A DNA stretch of 64,000 bases from an uncultured Duncaniella sp. Lineage in GTDB: Bacteria > Bacteroidota > Bacteroidia > Bacteroidales > Muribaculaceae. The first letter of the stretch is position 1. Each line of letters opens with the position of its first letter. Under the pieces are notes generated by a model. The model ran no database searches and was not told the DNA's origin. It saw only the letters and a program-made list of their open reading frames with translations. The stretch spans positions 42,095-106,094 of the forward strand of contig CAJUCI010000008.1 of assembly GCA_910584825.1 (NCBI GenBank), given 5' to 3'. A program made the position numbers and the translations under genes. Below are positions 34,900 through 44,464 of this stretch, piece after piece.

Positions 34900-35937
34900 A
34901 TGAGAATATGTCCAAGAAATATCGTTCGAGGATGTGTGTCGTTGCTTTGCGCCCTGGCGTCAGGCGGCGGCACAGTCTTTGCGCAGGGCGGAGGTGACAC
35001 GTTCTATTCCTTCCTGAATATCCCGAGTTCCACCCTCGCATACGGCCTGGGTGGAATTAACATATCCAATATCGACGATGACATCAATGCCGCCGACCGC
35101 AATCCGGGCCTGCTCGGCTCGGAGGTTGACATGCAGCTTGGTGTCAATTACATGCGATATGTGGGTGACAGCAATTTTGCCGGAGTGAAGTTCGGACGCC
35201 GGGCCGGCGACCACGGCGCGTGGGCTGCCGGCGTGCAGTATTTCGGCTACGGCAAAATAAAGGGGGCCGATGTCAACGGAGTGCTCACCGGCGACATCTC
35301 GCCCAAGGATATGGTGATGACCGCCACCTATGCCCACGACATCACTGACCGATGGCGCGGAGGTGCGAGTCTGAAGTATGTCTACTCCTCCTATGATTCC
35401 TTCTCGGCTATGGCACTCGCCACCGACCTCGGCGTCAACTATTACGATGCTGACAGCGACCTCTCCTTCTCGGCGATGGTGGCCAACCTCGGCGGCCAGA
35501 TAAAGCGTTTCGACAGCCGTTACGAGCGGTTGCCTATCGACCTGCGTCTCGGCCTCAGCAAGGGGTTGAGCAGTGTGCCGCTCATCCTTTCGATTACCGC
35601 CCATGACCTCACGAAATGGCACCTGCCGTATTACGATAACGGTGACGGCTCGGAGGACAGCAAGCCGCAGGTCAAGGACAAGTTCATGAGCAATCTTTTA
35701 CGCCACCTCGTGTTTGGCGCGGATTTCCGCCCGTCCGACAATTTCCATATTGGCCTCGGCTATAATTACCGCACACGCACCGACATGTCGACCTACAAGC
35801 GCAGTTTCCTCTCGGGATTCTCAGCCTGTCTCGGCCTGAATGTGCGCAACTTTGCCCTCGGTCTCGCGCTCTCCCAGCCTCACACCGGGGCCACAACAGT
35901 CATGCTTAATATTTCCACACGTCTTTATGAATTCTGA
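34900..35937 (+). CDS. porQ: Type IX secretion system outer-membrane protein PorQ
   Basis: A 345-residue outer-membrane protein of the PorQ (DUF3308) family: signal peptide, then FYSFLNIPSSTLAYGLGGINISNIDDD, the conserved AADRNPGLL and repeated beta-strands ending in an aromatic residue. PorQ belongs to the T9SS machinery that attaches cargo to the cell surface. The start is set at the ATG at 34900, directly before the signal peptide; the GTG at 34879 is an alternative. It overlaps cmk, an arrangement seen in other Bacteroidales. Confidence 0.86.
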   Translation: MRICPRNIVRGCVSLLCALASGGGTVFAQGGGDTFYSFLNIPSSTLAYGLGGINISNIDDDINAADRNPGLLGSEVDMQLGVNYMRYVGDSNFAGVKFGRRAGDHGAWAAGVQYFGYGKIKGADVNGVLTGDISPKDMVMTATYAHDITDRWRGGASLKYVYSSYDSFSAMALATDLGVNYYDADSDLSFSAMVANLGGQIKRFDSRYERLPIDLRLGLSKGLSSVPLILSITAHDLTKWHLPYYDNGDGSEDSKPQVKDKFMSNLLRHLVFGADFRPSDNFHIGLGYNYRTRTDMSTYKRSFLSGFSACLGLNVRNFALGLALSQPHTGATTVMLNISTRLYEF

Positions 35938-36631
35938 ACCGAAAATAATCATAGCCATTGACGGTTATTCATCGTCAGGCAAAAGCACAATGGCGCGTCA
36001 GCTCGCCTCGACCATAGGTTACCGCTACATCGATTCCGGGGCCATGTATCGCGCCGTCACCCTTTGGGCCATGCGCCACGGCCTGATGTCGCAGGGGGGC
36101 ACCCCCGACGTCGTCGCAATCGAGGCTGCATTGCCCGGGATAAAGATTGATTTCAAGGTCGACGGCCCGCGCCAGCTCACCACGCTCAACGGCGAGGTGG
36201 TCGAGGATGAGATACGCTCGCTCGAAGTGAGCAACTGCGTGTCGCCCATCGCCGCCATCCCCCAGGTGCGCCACGCACTCGTAAGGATGCAGCAGGCTAT
36301 GGGCGAGAGCAAGGGTATAGTCATGGATGGCCGCGACATCGGCACCGTGGTGTTCCCGCAGGCCGAGATGAAAGTGTTCTGCGACGCATCGGCCGAACGC
36401 CGCGCCGAACGCCGCTACAAGGAGCTGACCGACAAGGGCGAAAAGGTGACTTATGAGGAGGTGCTTGACAATGTGCGCACCCGCGACCACATTGATGAGA
36501 CCCGCGACGAAAGCCCTCTGCGCTGTGCTGACGATGCCGTGCGCCTCGATAACTCGGCCATGACTATTGACGAGCAGAACCGCTGGCTCCTCGACCTCTA
36601 CAACAGCCGCATAGCCCAACTAAACCGATAG
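35927..36631 (+). CDS. cmk: Cytidylate kinase
   Basis: Cmk phosphorylates CMP and dCMP. The 234-residue protein begins MNSEPKIIIAIDGYSSSGKST (P-loop GYSSSGKST) and has IDSGAMYRAVTL and MDGRDIGTVVFP. The start at 35927 overlaps the porQ end by 11 bases. The longer upstream frame reads through porQ and is rejected. Confidence 0.95.
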   Translation: MNSEPKIIIAIDGYSSSGKSTMARQLASTIGYRYIDSGAMYRAVTLWAMRHGLMSQGGTPDVVAIEAALPGIKIDFKVDGPRQLTTLNGEVVEDEIRSLEVSNCVSPIAAIPQVRHALVRMQQAMGESKGIVMDGRDIGTVVFPQAEMKVFCDASAERRAERRYKELTDKGEKVTYEEVLDNVRTRDHIDETRDESPLRCADDAVRLDNSAMTIDEQNRWLLDLYNSRIAQLNR

Positions 36632-36634
36632 ATT

Positions 36635-37549
36635 ATGGAGAATACCGTTTCTCCCGAGATTCAGAATATGCCTCAGCCCGTGGTGGAGATTGATGCCAGC
36701 TCGGGTTTCTGCCACGGTGTGGTGGGCGCGATACGCAAGGCCGAGGAGGAGCTTGAACGCACCGATGTGCCGCTCTATTGCCTCGGTGACATCGTGCACA
36801 ACAATGACGAGGTGGAGCGGCTTGAGAAGAAGGGACTTTCCACCATCACGCATGCCGACCTACCGCGTCTGCGCGGGGCGAGGGTGCTCCTCCGCGCCCA
36901 CGGCGAGCCGCCGTCCACCTACGCGCTGGCCTCGGAGCTGGGCATTGAGATTGTCGATGCCACATGCCCCGTGGTGCTCAGGCTGCAGCAGCGCATCAAG
37001 GAGACCTATGACAAGGTGTCGCCCCGCCCGCAGATAGTCATTTACGGCAAGGCCGGCCATGCCGAGGTAAACGGCCTCGTGGGTCAGACCGCCGGCGAGG
37101 CTATCGTCGTTGAGAATGTCTCGCAGCTTGACCGCATCGATTTCTCGCGTGACATCGCGCTCTACTCGCAGACCACCATGTCGCTTAGCGGATTTGCCGA
37201 GATGACCCGCGAGATTGACCGTCGCATAGCTCCCGGCGTGGAGTTCAGGTATTACGACACTATCTGCCGCCAGGTGGCCAACCGCGTCAACCATCTCCGC
37301 GACTTCGCCGCAAGCCATGATGTGGTGCTTTTCGTGGCCGGGGTCAAGAGCAGCAACGGCAAGGTGCTCTTCAAGGAGTGCCTGGACGTGAACAGCCGCA
37401 CATATCTCGTCTCGTCGTCGGGCGATTTTGACCCTGCATGGATTGACGGTGCGAAGACCATAGGCATATGCGGCGCGACCTCAACCCCCCGCTGGCTCAT
37501 GGAGCAGGTGCGTGACACAGTTATGGACCACATATCCCGCAGGTCATGA
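36635..37549 (+). CDS. ispH: 4-hydroxy-3-methylbut-2-enyl diphosphate reductase
   Basis: IspH makes IPP and DMAPP in the last step of the MEP isoprenoid pathway. The 304-residue iron-sulfur enzyme has the three cluster cysteines in GFCHGV (C26), DATCPV and DTICRQV, plus the AHGEPP and TTMS motifs. It lies 3 bp after cmk and overlaps the next gene by ATGA. Confidence 0.95.
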   Translation: MENTVSPEIQNMPQPVVEIDASSGFCHGVVGAIRKAEEELERTDVPLYCLGDIVHNNDEVERLEKKGLSTITHADLPRLRGARVLLRAHGEPPSTYALASELGIEIVDATCPVVLRLQQRIKETYDKVSPRPQIVIYGKAGHAEVNGLVGQTAGEAIVVENVSQLDRIDFSRDIALYSQTTMSLSGFAEMTREIDRRIAPGVEFRYYDTICRQVANRVNHLRDFAASHDVVLFVAGVKSSNGKVLFKECLDVNSRTYLVSSSGDFDPAWIDGAKTIGICGATSTPRWLMEQVRDTVMDHISRRS

Positions 37550-37869
37550 AGCGTCGTGCCATATTCTCAGCCTTGGTCTTGACGGCCCTCACAGCCGGCG
37601 TTGCCGTGACGTCGTGTGGCGGCGACCGTAACTCGGTCAGCTCGCATGTGCGCGACCGCAAGGCATATTCGCTCGGTCAGGAGCATGCCGCCCGCATTAT
37701 CGGCATGCGCGACGATGAGCCTGCGCTTCAGGATGCCCTGCTCGATGTGCGTGCCCGCATGACCAATATCAACGCACGCCTCGGCGCACAGGCCGCTGCC
37801 GACTATGAGCGCGGTTTTGTCGATTATATTACGGAAAAAGATGACTCGTTGGCCAAAGTATTGTTCTGA
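37546..37869 (+). CDS. Small lipoprotein, unknown function
   Basis: A 107-residue protein with a lipoprotein signal (lipobox VTSCGG, Cys24) and a helical, charged body. Its start overlaps the ispH stop, so it is translationally coupled. No domain was recognised. Confidence 0.75.
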   Translation: MKRRAIFSALVLTALTAGVAVTSCGGDRNSVSSHVRDRKAYSLGQEHAARIIGMRDDEPALQDALLDVRARMTNINARLGAQAAADYERGFVDYITEKDDSLAKVLF

Positions 37870-37883
37870 AAAGCCTGTCAGTT

Positions 37884-39194
37884 ATGAATTTCTATAGCAC
37901 CAACCGCCGTTGCCCTTCCGTGGGACTGAAAGAGGCCGTGATGAACGGTCTCGCTCCTGACGGCGGACTCTATATGCCCGAACGCATCCCGGTGATTCCG
38001 CGTGCGTTCTTCAACAATATCTATGAGATGAGTGTCCGCGACATCGCCTTTGTCGTGGCCGACCTCATACTCGGCTCTGACATCGATTCAGCCGAGATAC
38101 GTCAGATTGTCAACGACACCTTCACCTTTGACATTCCGCTTGTCAAGGTTGAGGACAATATATATTCCCTCGAACTGTTCCACGGCCCGACGCTTGCGTT
38201 CAAGGATGTGGGCGCGCGTTTCCTCGCCCGTGTCATCAGCCATTACTCGTCGCAGTCGCGAGGCCGTAAGGTCAGGGTGCTTGTGGCCACCTCGGGCGAT
38301 TCGGGCGGAGCCGTGGCCGCGGGATTCAAGGATGTACCGGGTGTGGAGGTCTACATACTCTACCCCTCGGGCCGCCTCTCGCACATGCAGCGCGAACAGC
38401 TCGACGTGCCCGGCGGAACGGTTCATGCCATCGAGGTACTCGGCACGTTTGATGACTGCCAGCGGCTGGTCAAGGAGGCTTTTGCCGATGACGACATACG
38501 TCGTGCGTGCGACATCACGTCGGCCAACTCTATTAACATCTGCCGTCTGCTCCCTCAGATGTTTTACTTCTTCCATGCCTATGCCTCGCTGATGGGCAAG
38601 GGGGGCGAGGCTCCGCGCGATGTAGTCGTGTCGGTGCCTTCGGGCAATCTCGGCAATCTCACAGCCGGACTCCTGGCGTGGCGCATGGGGCTTCCGATTA
38701 AACGTTTCGTGGTGGCCAATAATGTCAATGACGTGACTGTCAACTATCTCCTCACCGGCAAATTCCTCCCGCGCAGGGCGGTCAAGAGTGTGGCTTGTGC
38801 GATGGATGTGGGCAATCCCTCCAACATCTCGCGCATCCTCGACCTCTTCGGTGGCGATTACGGCCCGCTGTCGCATGTGCTCACCGGCTATTCCTATACC
38901 GACGAGGATATACTGGGCACCATGTCGCTCGTGTATTCAGCCGACTCCTATATGCTCGACCCGCATGGTGCGACGGCATTCGCAGCCTTGCGTGACGACC
39001 TCAAGCCGGGCGAGACAGGCATATTCCTCGAGACGGCCCATCCGTCGAAGTTTGCACGTGCCGTGCATGAGGCGACTGGGGTTGAACTCAAGCGCGGAGC
39101 CGGTCAGGATGCTCACCACAGGACGGTGCATCCGCGCATCTCGGTGTCATACGAGGCTCTGAAAAAGATTCTTCTCAACGAAACCAACGGCTGA
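37884..39194 (+). CDS. thrC: Threonine synthase
   Basis: ThrC converts O-phosphohomoserine to threonine using PLP. The 436-residue protein begins MNFYSTNRRCPSVGLKEAVMNGLAPDGGLYMP, has the PLP lysine in HGPTLAFKDVGARF and the SGDSGGAV and SVPSGNLGNL segments. It follows the lipoprotein by 14 bp and is probably in the same transcript as porQ-cmk-ispH. Confidence 0.96.
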   Translation: MNFYSTNRRCPSVGLKEAVMNGLAPDGGLYMPERIPVIPRAFFNNIYEMSVRDIAFVVADLILGSDIDSAEIRQIVNDTFTFDIPLVKVEDNIYSLELFHGPTLAFKDVGARFLARVISHYSSQSRGRKVRVLVATSGDSGGAVAAGFKDVPGVEVYILYPSGRLSHMQREQLDVPGGTVHAIEVLGTFDDCQRLVKEAFADDDIRRACDITSANSINICRLLPQMFYFFHAYASLMGKGGEAPRDVVVSVPSGNLGNLTAGLLAWRMGLPIKRFVVANNVNDVTVNYLLTGKFLPRRAVKSVACAMDVGNPSNISRILDLFGGDYGPLSHVLTGYSYTDEDILGTMSLVYSADSYMLDPHGATAFAALRDDLKPGETGIFLETAHPSKFARAVHEATGVELKRGAGQDAHHRTVHPRISVSYEALKKILLNETNG

Positions 39195-39275
39195 TGCCGA
39201 GTGTTAAAAAATAAAGCGGCCACTTTCACGTGGCTTGCGTAATCAATAATCATCCATTCTAAACATATACTTATT

Positions 39276-39692
39276 ATGGCAGCCAACAAACGACTCCTCA
39301 AGAAAGAAATCCATCGCATCTGCGGCGCGCTCGCAGGCGAGTGTGTGTTAGCCAAGATTGCCATTCCCGGCATCGACCGTGAGAAACTCAACGAGCTTAT
39401 CTATCAGCTTGCCGAACTGCAGGAGTCGGCACTCCGTCTCGTGAGTGTGGATTTCCCCCGCACCCCCAAGTCATTCGCGACAAAGAAGGAATATGTCGAT
39501 GCCCGCCGCGCATATTTCAAGGCTTCGTTCGCCAAACTGAAGGAGCATTTCAACACCCGCGTGCAGGAGATACTCAAGGAGATGAACGCCACCGTGCCAG
39601 GTGCCAACACCCCCGAGGAGCGCAAGGCTCAGATGAAACATCTCCTCGAACTCGGTTTTGCCGAGGAGGCCAAGGAGAACGGTAAGAAATAA
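39276..39692 (+). CDS. Conserved small helical protein, unknown function
   Basis: A 138-residue, strongly charged, largely helical protein (LLKKEIHRICGALAGE; KLKEHFNTRVQEILKEM). No signal peptide and no recognised motif. It lies 8 bp upstream of the acyltransferase gene, so the two are probably co-expressed. Confidence 0.75.
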   Translation: MAANKRLLKKEIHRICGALAGECVLAKIAIPGIDREKLNELIYQLAELQESALRLVSVDFPRTPKSFATKKEYVDARRAYFKASFAKLKEHFNTRVQEILKEMNATVPGANTPEERKAQMKHLLELGFAEEAKENGKK

Positions 39693-39700
39693 TCTGCACT

Positions 39701-40240
39701 ATGGGCTTTTGCAAAAGCATGCTGAAGCTGTTCGGGTGGCGGGTGCTGTGTACGGTGCCCGACTATCCGAAGTGCATAATATGTGTGGCACCGCACACGT
39801 CCAACTGGGACTTTGTGCTTGGTGAGTTTGCCTGGTGGTCGCTCGGTCGCAAGGCGGGATTTCTGATGAAGGAGGCATGGTTTTTCTTCCCGATGAAATA
39901 CCTGTTTCGCGCTCTTGGCGGCATACCTGTGGCGCGGCGTCGCGGCTCGTCGCTCACCGAGGTCATAATCCATAAGTTCAATGAGACCGACCGCATGCAG
40001 CTGGCCATCACCCCCGAGGGCACACGCGCACGCGTCACCGACTGGCGCACGGGATTTCTGCACATAGCCTACGAGGCCCGTGTGCCCATAATCCTCGGAG
40101 CCATCGATGCGGCCAATAAGCTGGTGCATCTCGAGAAGACGTTCACGGCCACGGGCGACATCGACGCCGACATGCGTGCCATCAAGAATTATTACAGACA
40201 GTTTCAGGGCATACGTCCCGAAAAATTCTCAGCCGAATGA
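39701..40240 (+). CDS. PlsC-like 1-acylglycerol-phosphate acyltransferase family protein
   Basis: A 179-residue acyltransferase with the HxxxxD motif HTSNWDF and the second motif TPEGTR. It is shorter than typical PlsC (about 240) and lacks a clear N-terminal membrane helix, so it belongs to a compact subgroup whose acceptor is uncertain. Its stop overlaps the start of the nitrilase gene (ATGA). Confidence 0.85.
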   Translation: MGFCKSMLKLFGWRVLCTVPDYPKCIICVAPHTSNWDFVLGEFAWWSLGRKAGFLMKEAWFFFPMKYLFRALGGIPVARRRGSSLTEVIIHKFNETDRMQLAITPEGTRARVTDWRTGFLHIAYEARVPIILGAIDAANKLVHLEKTFTATGDIDADMRAIKNYYRQFQGIRPEKFSAE

Positions 40241-41022
40241 AGATTTGCAGTATCCCCTTGGACATAGTCTATGCCTCGCCTGAGGATAATATCGTCTCGG
40301 CCGCGCATGCGTTGAGCGAGGTGGAGAGTGACACCGACGTGGTGGTGCTCCCCGAGCTTTTCACCACCGCCTTTGTGCCTGACATCAAGAGTGTCGAGAC
40401 CCTTGCCGAGCGCAATGACGGCAAGACGGTCGCGGCTCTGAAGCGGTGGGCGCAATTCTTCGGATTTGCCATCGCAGGAAGTTTCCTGGCTACCGATGGA
40501 GCGGGGCACTATTACAATCGCGGATTCTTCGTTGAGCCGGCGGGTGATGTGACTTTTTATGACAAGCGTCACCTCTTCCCCCTCTCGACCGAGGACAAGG
40601 TCTATACAGCCGGACGCGAACTGCCCCCTCGCATACGTTATCGCGGCTGGGAGTTCAGACTGGTGCTATGCTTTGATGTGCGTTTCCCTGTGTGGACGCG
40701 CAATCGGCCCGAGAATATGTATGACGTGTTGCTCGTACCTGCCAACTGGCCTCATTCGCGTGCCGGGCAGTTCAAGATACTTCTTGCTGCACGTGCGGTC
40801 GAGAATCAGATTTACGTCGTGGCCGCCAACCGCTCAGGCAGTGACAAATACGGCGAATACCAGTATTCCGACTCCGGCATATACGACAATCTCGGCACGG
40901 CCATTCAGGAGACGCGCCGCAACGGTTTCCATTACGCCCTCCTTGACCGCAAGTCATTGACCGAAGGCCGCAACCGCTTCCCCGCCTACGTCGCCACTGA
41001 CGATTGGAGCATTTCTCTATAG
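40237..41022 (+). CDS. Nitrilase-family amidohydrolase, omega-amidase-like
   Basis: A 261-residue carbon-nitrogen hydrolase with the Glu-Lys-Cys triad in VVLPELFTT, YDKRHLFPL and LVLCFDVRFPV. The sequence resembles YafV/Nit2 omega-amidases that remove alpha-ketoglutaramate-type repair products (family knowledge). Substrate is not determined by context. Confidence 0.87.
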   Translation: MKICSIPLDIVYASPEDNIVSAAHALSEVESDTDVVVLPELFTTAFVPDIKSVETLAERNDGKTVAALKRWAQFFGFAIAGSFLATDGAGHYYNRGFFVEPAGDVTFYDKRHLFPLSTEDKVYTAGRELPPRIRYRGWEFRLVLCFDVRFPVWTRNRPENMYDVLLVPANWPHSRAGQFKILLAARAVENQIYVVAANRSGSDKYGEYQYSDSGIYDNLGTAIQETRRNGFHYALLDRKSLTEGRNRFPAYVATDDWSISL

Positions 41023-41055
41023 TCTTTTCCTTATAGTCGAAAAAGTCTAAAGTCG

Positions 41056-41128
41056 AAAAAGTTAAGATAATAGATTTTGAGGATATATGGTTCAAAACCG
41101 ACCCTCAAATCTATTATCTTAACTTTTT
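41056..41128. terminator. Inverted repeat, likely bidirectional terminator
   Basis: The arms at 41056-41082 (AAAAAGTTAAGATAATAGAT...) and 41103-41128 are reverse complements with one bulge and end in A/T runs on both strands. They lie between convergent genes. Repeats of AGTCTAAAGTCGAAAAAGT flank it. Confidence 0.65.
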
Positions 41129-41204
41129 AAACTAAATACTCTATAGACTCTAAGAACGACTACGAGAATTAACTTTTTTAACTCAATACTTTTTAGACCA
41201 TAGG

Positions 41205-42110
41205 CTATATCTCTCCTATAATCTCGTTGATGTCCGAGATGTTGTGGCGGGCGCAGTAGTCGTCCATGAAGTCGATTACCTTCATTGTCACAGCCGGGTC
41301 GATGAAGTTGGCTGTGCCGATTTCCACAGCTGTAGCACCGGCGAGCATGAACTCTATGGCGTCACGTCCGTTCATGATGCCTCCGAGACCGATTACGGGA
41401 ATCTTAACAGCCTTGGCTACCTGCCACACCATACGCACTGCCACGGGGCGAACTGCGGGGCCTGAGAGACCGCCTGTGATGGTAGACAGGTGAGGGCGGC
41501 GACGCTCCACGTCAATTGACATGCCCATGAGTGTGTTGATGAGCGATACCGAGTCGGCACCCTCGGCCTCCACGGCCTTGGCGATGTCGGCGATTGAAGT
41601 GACGTTGGGCGAGAGTTTTACTATGAGTGTTTTGGGATAGACGGCGCGGATAGCCTTGGTGACCTCGGCGGCTCCGGCTGTGGTGGTGCCGAATGCCATG
41701 CCTCCCTCCTTGACGTTGGGGCACGAGATGTTGACCTCGATGGCATTAACCTTGTCAAGCGCGGCCAGACGGCGGGCTGTCTCGACATAATCCTCGACCT
41801 TCGCACCCGACACGTTCACTATCAGTTCTGACTCATAGCCCTTGATGCGGGGGTAAATGTTTTCGATGAAATAGTCGACACCTTTGTTTTGCAGACCCAC
41901 GGCGTTGAGCATGCCCGAGGGGGTCTCGACCATGCGGGGGTAGGGGTTGCCCTCGCGGTGTTCGAGGGTGGTGCCTTTGATGATATATCCGCCCAGGCGG
42001 TTGAGGTCGATGAACGGAGCGAACTCCTCGCCGTAGCCGAATGTGCCCGATGCTGTGAGCACGGGATTCTTGAGTGAGAGCGAGCCTATGTTTACTGAAA
42101 GATTTGCCAT
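41205..42110 (-). CDS. pyrD: Dihydroorotate dehydrogenase, class 1B catalytic subunit
   Basis: PyrD oxidises dihydroorotate to orotate in UMP synthesis. The 301-residue FMN barrel has the active-site Cys in EVNISCPNVKEGG, KNPVLTASGTFGYG near the N-terminus and GLGGIMNG at the FMN phosphate site. The cytosolic NAD-linked type 1B is inferred from the adjacent pyrK. Confidence 0.95.
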   Translation of the reverse strand: MANLSVNIGSLSLKNPVLTASGTFGYGEEFAPFIDLNRLGGYIIKGTTLEHREGNPYPRMVETPSGMLNAVGLQNKGVDYFIENIYPRIKGYESELIVNVSGAKVEDYVETARRLAALDKVNAIEVNISCPNVKEGGMAFGTTTAGAAEVTKAIRAVYPKTLIVKLSPNVTSIADIAKAVEAEGADSVSLINTLMGMSIDVERRRPHLSTITGGLSGPAVRPVAVRMVWQVAKAVKIPVIGLGGIMNGRDAIEFMLAGATAVEIGTANFIDPAVTMKVIDFMDDYCARHNISDINEIIGEI

Positions 42111-42115
42111 GACGG

Positions 42116-42883
42116 TTACCAGTTGAGGAGGTTTATGTTAAACACCGGGCCTTCGGTGCATACGCACACGTTGCCCTTGACAGTATTCTCTACGCAGCAC
42201 AGGCACGCGCCAAGGCCGCAAGCCATCATATTCTCGAGCGAAACTTCACACTCGATGTCGCCCTCCTTGGCTATGCGGGCCACGGCCTTCATCATCGGAG
42301 CCGGGCCGCAGCAGTAGATGCGGTCAATCTTCTGGTCGAGTGCCGAGTGCTGTGTCACAAGTCCCTTCTCGCCCATCGAGCCGTCCTCGGTAGACACATG
42401 CACCTTGCCGATGCGGGCGAAGTCGTCATACTCGAGCACGTCCGATGCCGAGCGTGCGCCAAGCAGGAACTCAGGCTCGTAACCGGCCTCCTTGAGTTTG
42501 CGACCGAGATAGAGCAGGGGGGCTACACCCACGCCGCCGCCGATGAGCATGAGGCGCGAGCCGGCAGGAGCTTCGAGCGAGAATCCGTTGCCGAGCGGGA
42601 GGAGTATATTGACCTTATCACCCTCCTTGAGCGCGATGAGTGCCTCGGTGCCGCGTCCGGCCTTGCGCACGAGCAGGTCGATGGTGTTGCGGTCAAATGA
42701 CACGTCATTGATTGATATGGGACGGCGGAGGAATACTCCGGGAGTCTCTGCAGCCACCTGCACGAACTGTCCCGGGGCGATGGCGGGGAGGAGCGAGCCG
42801 TCAGCCGGGGCGAGTGTCAGACGCGTGTACATGTCGTTGTAGCGCGTGGTGGCCGTGATGATGAAATCTATTACTTCTTTCAC
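42116..42883 (-). CDS. pyrK: Dihydroorotate dehydrogenase electron-transfer subunit
   Basis: A 255-residue FAD/[2Fe-2S] protein that passes electrons from PyrD to NAD+. It has the FAD-binding RPISINDVS, the nucleotide-binding GGGVGVAPL and the iron-sulfur cysteines CGLGACLCCVENTV followed by a downstream Cys in VCTEGPVF. It lies 5 bp upstream of pyrD. Confidence 0.95.
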   Translation of the reverse strand: MKEVIDFIITATTRYNDMYTRLTLAPADGSLLPAIAPGQFVQVAAETPGVFLRRPISINDVSFDRNTIDLLVRKAGRGTEALIALKEGDKVNILLPLGNGFSLEAPAGSRLMLIGGGVGVAPLLYLGRKLKEAGYEPEFLLGARSASDVLEYDDFARIGKVHVSTEDGSMGEKGLVTQHSALDQKIDRIYCCGPAPMMKAVARIAKEGDIECEVSLENMMACGLGACLCCVENTVKGNVCVCTEGPVFNINLLNW

Positions 42884-42922
42884 TATTATGTTGTATTATA
42901 TTATTCGGTGAAAAATCGGTTG

Positions 42923-43471
42923 TCAGAACGGCGACTTGAAGTCGGCGAAAAGGGCGCGGTTGAGGTCCTTGTCGCTCATGATGGCTTCGGATGTGTCTAT
43001 GCGCCAGTCTATGCCGAGTGCGGGGTCAAGCGGATGTATGCCCCCCTCATGCCCGGGCGCGTAATAGTTGTCGCACTTGTACTGGAACACGGCTGTGTCG
43101 GACAGCACCGAGAATCCGTGGGCGAAACCCTGCGGTATGAATAGCTGGCGGTGGTTGTCCTCCGACAGCTCCACGCACACGTGCCTGCCATAGGTGGGCG
43201 AGCCTGTGCGCAGGTCCACGGCCACGTCGAGCACCCGCCCGCGCGTGCATCTCACGAGCTTGGCCTGAGTGTAGGGGGGAAGCTGGAAGTGCAGCCCGCG
43301 CACCACTCCGCGCGACGAGCATGACTCGTTGTCCTGCACGAAATGCACCGGCCCGGCCACAGCCTCGAATTCCTTCTGCACGAAACTTTCGAAGAAATAG
43401 CCTCGCGCGTCGTTGAACACTCGTGGCTCTATTATTATCACACCCTCAATGTCAGTGTTTATGAATTTCAT
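42923..43471 (-). CDS. rfbC: dTDP-4-dehydrorhamnose 3,5-epimerase
   Basis: RmlC makes dTDP-4-keto-L-rhamnose. The 182-residue cupin has FVQDNESCSSRGVVRGLHFQ, VDLRTGSPTYG, IPQGFAHGFSVLSD and YAPGHEGGI, all typical of active RmlC. It is downstream of rfbA. The other dTDP-rhamnose genes (rfbB, rfbD) are not in this window. Confidence 0.95.
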   Translation of the reverse strand: MKFINTDIEGVIIIEPRVFNDARGYFFESFVQKEFEAVAGPVHFVQDNESCSSRGVVRGLHFQLPPYTQAKLVRCTRGRVLDVAVDLRTGSPTYGRHVCVELSEDNHRQLFIPQGFAHGFSVLSDTAVFQYKCDNYYAPGHEGGIHPLDPALGIDWRIDTSEAIMSDKDLNRALFADFKSPF

Positions 43472-43509
43472 TATGTGTTGTGATGTAGTCGTTGAAACGT
43501 ATGGTGTTG

Positions 43510-44415
43510 TCAGTCGAGGTTGGGATTGCCTGTGAAGTCTATCTCGTCAATTATTTTCATCAGATACTGTCCGTAGGGATTCTTCAGCATCGGGCGGGCG
43601 TCCTCGATGAGTTTCTCACGCGTAATCCACCCCTTGCGGTATGCTATGCCCTCGATGCATGCCACTTTAAGTCCCTGACGCTTCTCGATGACCTCGATAT
43701 AGGTCGAAGCCTCCGACAGCGAGTCGTGCGTGCCGGTGTCGAGCCAGGCAAATCCGCGCGACAGCGTCTTGACCTTCAGCTGACGGGCGGTGAGATAGTG
43801 TTGGTTGACCGAGGTGATTTCCAGTTCGCCGCGTGCCGACGGGCGTATTTCCTTGGCCACCTTCACCACATCGTTGGGGTAGAAGTATAGGCCCACGACG
43901 GCATATTTTGACTTGGGATTCTCAGGCTTCTCCTCGATGCTGATGCAGTTGCCCTCCCGGTCAAACTCGGCCACACCGTAACGCTCGGGGTCGCTGACCC
44001 AGTAGCCGAATATTGTGGCCTTGCGCTCGTCGGTAACTGTGCGCACCGCGTCGCGGAGTATGGCGTTGAATCCGTTGCCGTGAAATATGTTGTCGCCGAG
44101 CACGAGACACACGTCATCGTCGCCTATGAACTTCTCGCCGATTATGAATGCCTGGGCCAGTCCGTCGGGGCTGGGTTGCTCGGCATACTCGAGCCTGATG
44201 CCATAGTCGCTGCCGTCGCCGAGCAGTCGGCGAAACGACGGGAGGTCGGCAGGGGTGGAGATGATGAGTATATCCCTTATGTCGGCCTGCATGAGTGTGG
44301 CAAGCGGATAATATATCATCGGCTTGTCAAAGACCGGGAGCAGCTGTTTGCTCACCCCTTTGGTGATGGGGTAGAGGCGTGTGCCGCTACCGCCTGCGAG
44401 GATTATGCCTTTCAT
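43510..44415 (-). CDS. rfbA: Glucose-1-phosphate thymidylyltransferase
   Basis: RmlA makes dTDP-glucose. The 301-residue nucleotidyltransferase begins MKGIILAGGSGTRLYPIT and has KPMIYYPLATLMQADI and VLGDNIFHG. The start at 44415 is preferred over the ATG 24 bases upstream because family members begin MKGIILAGG. Confidence 0.96.
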   Translation of the reverse strand: MKGIILAGGSGTRLYPITKGVSKQLLPVFDKPMIYYPLATLMQADIRDILIISTPADLPSFRRLLGDGSDYGIRLEYAEQPSPDGLAQAFIIGEKFIGDDDVCLVLGDNIFHGNGFNAILRDAVRTVTDERKATIFGYWVSDPERYGVAEFDREGNCISIEEKPENPKSKYAVVGLYFYPNDVVKVAKEIRPSARGELEITSVNQHYLTARQLKVKTLSRGFAWLDTGTHDSLSEASTYIEVIEKRQGLKVACIEGIAYRKGWITREKLIEDARPMLKNPYGQYLMKIIDEIDFTGNPNLD

Positions 44416-44464
44416 ATTGTGTCGGTATTTTAAGGTCAAGTGGGAGGTAACCCCCTTCGGTAGG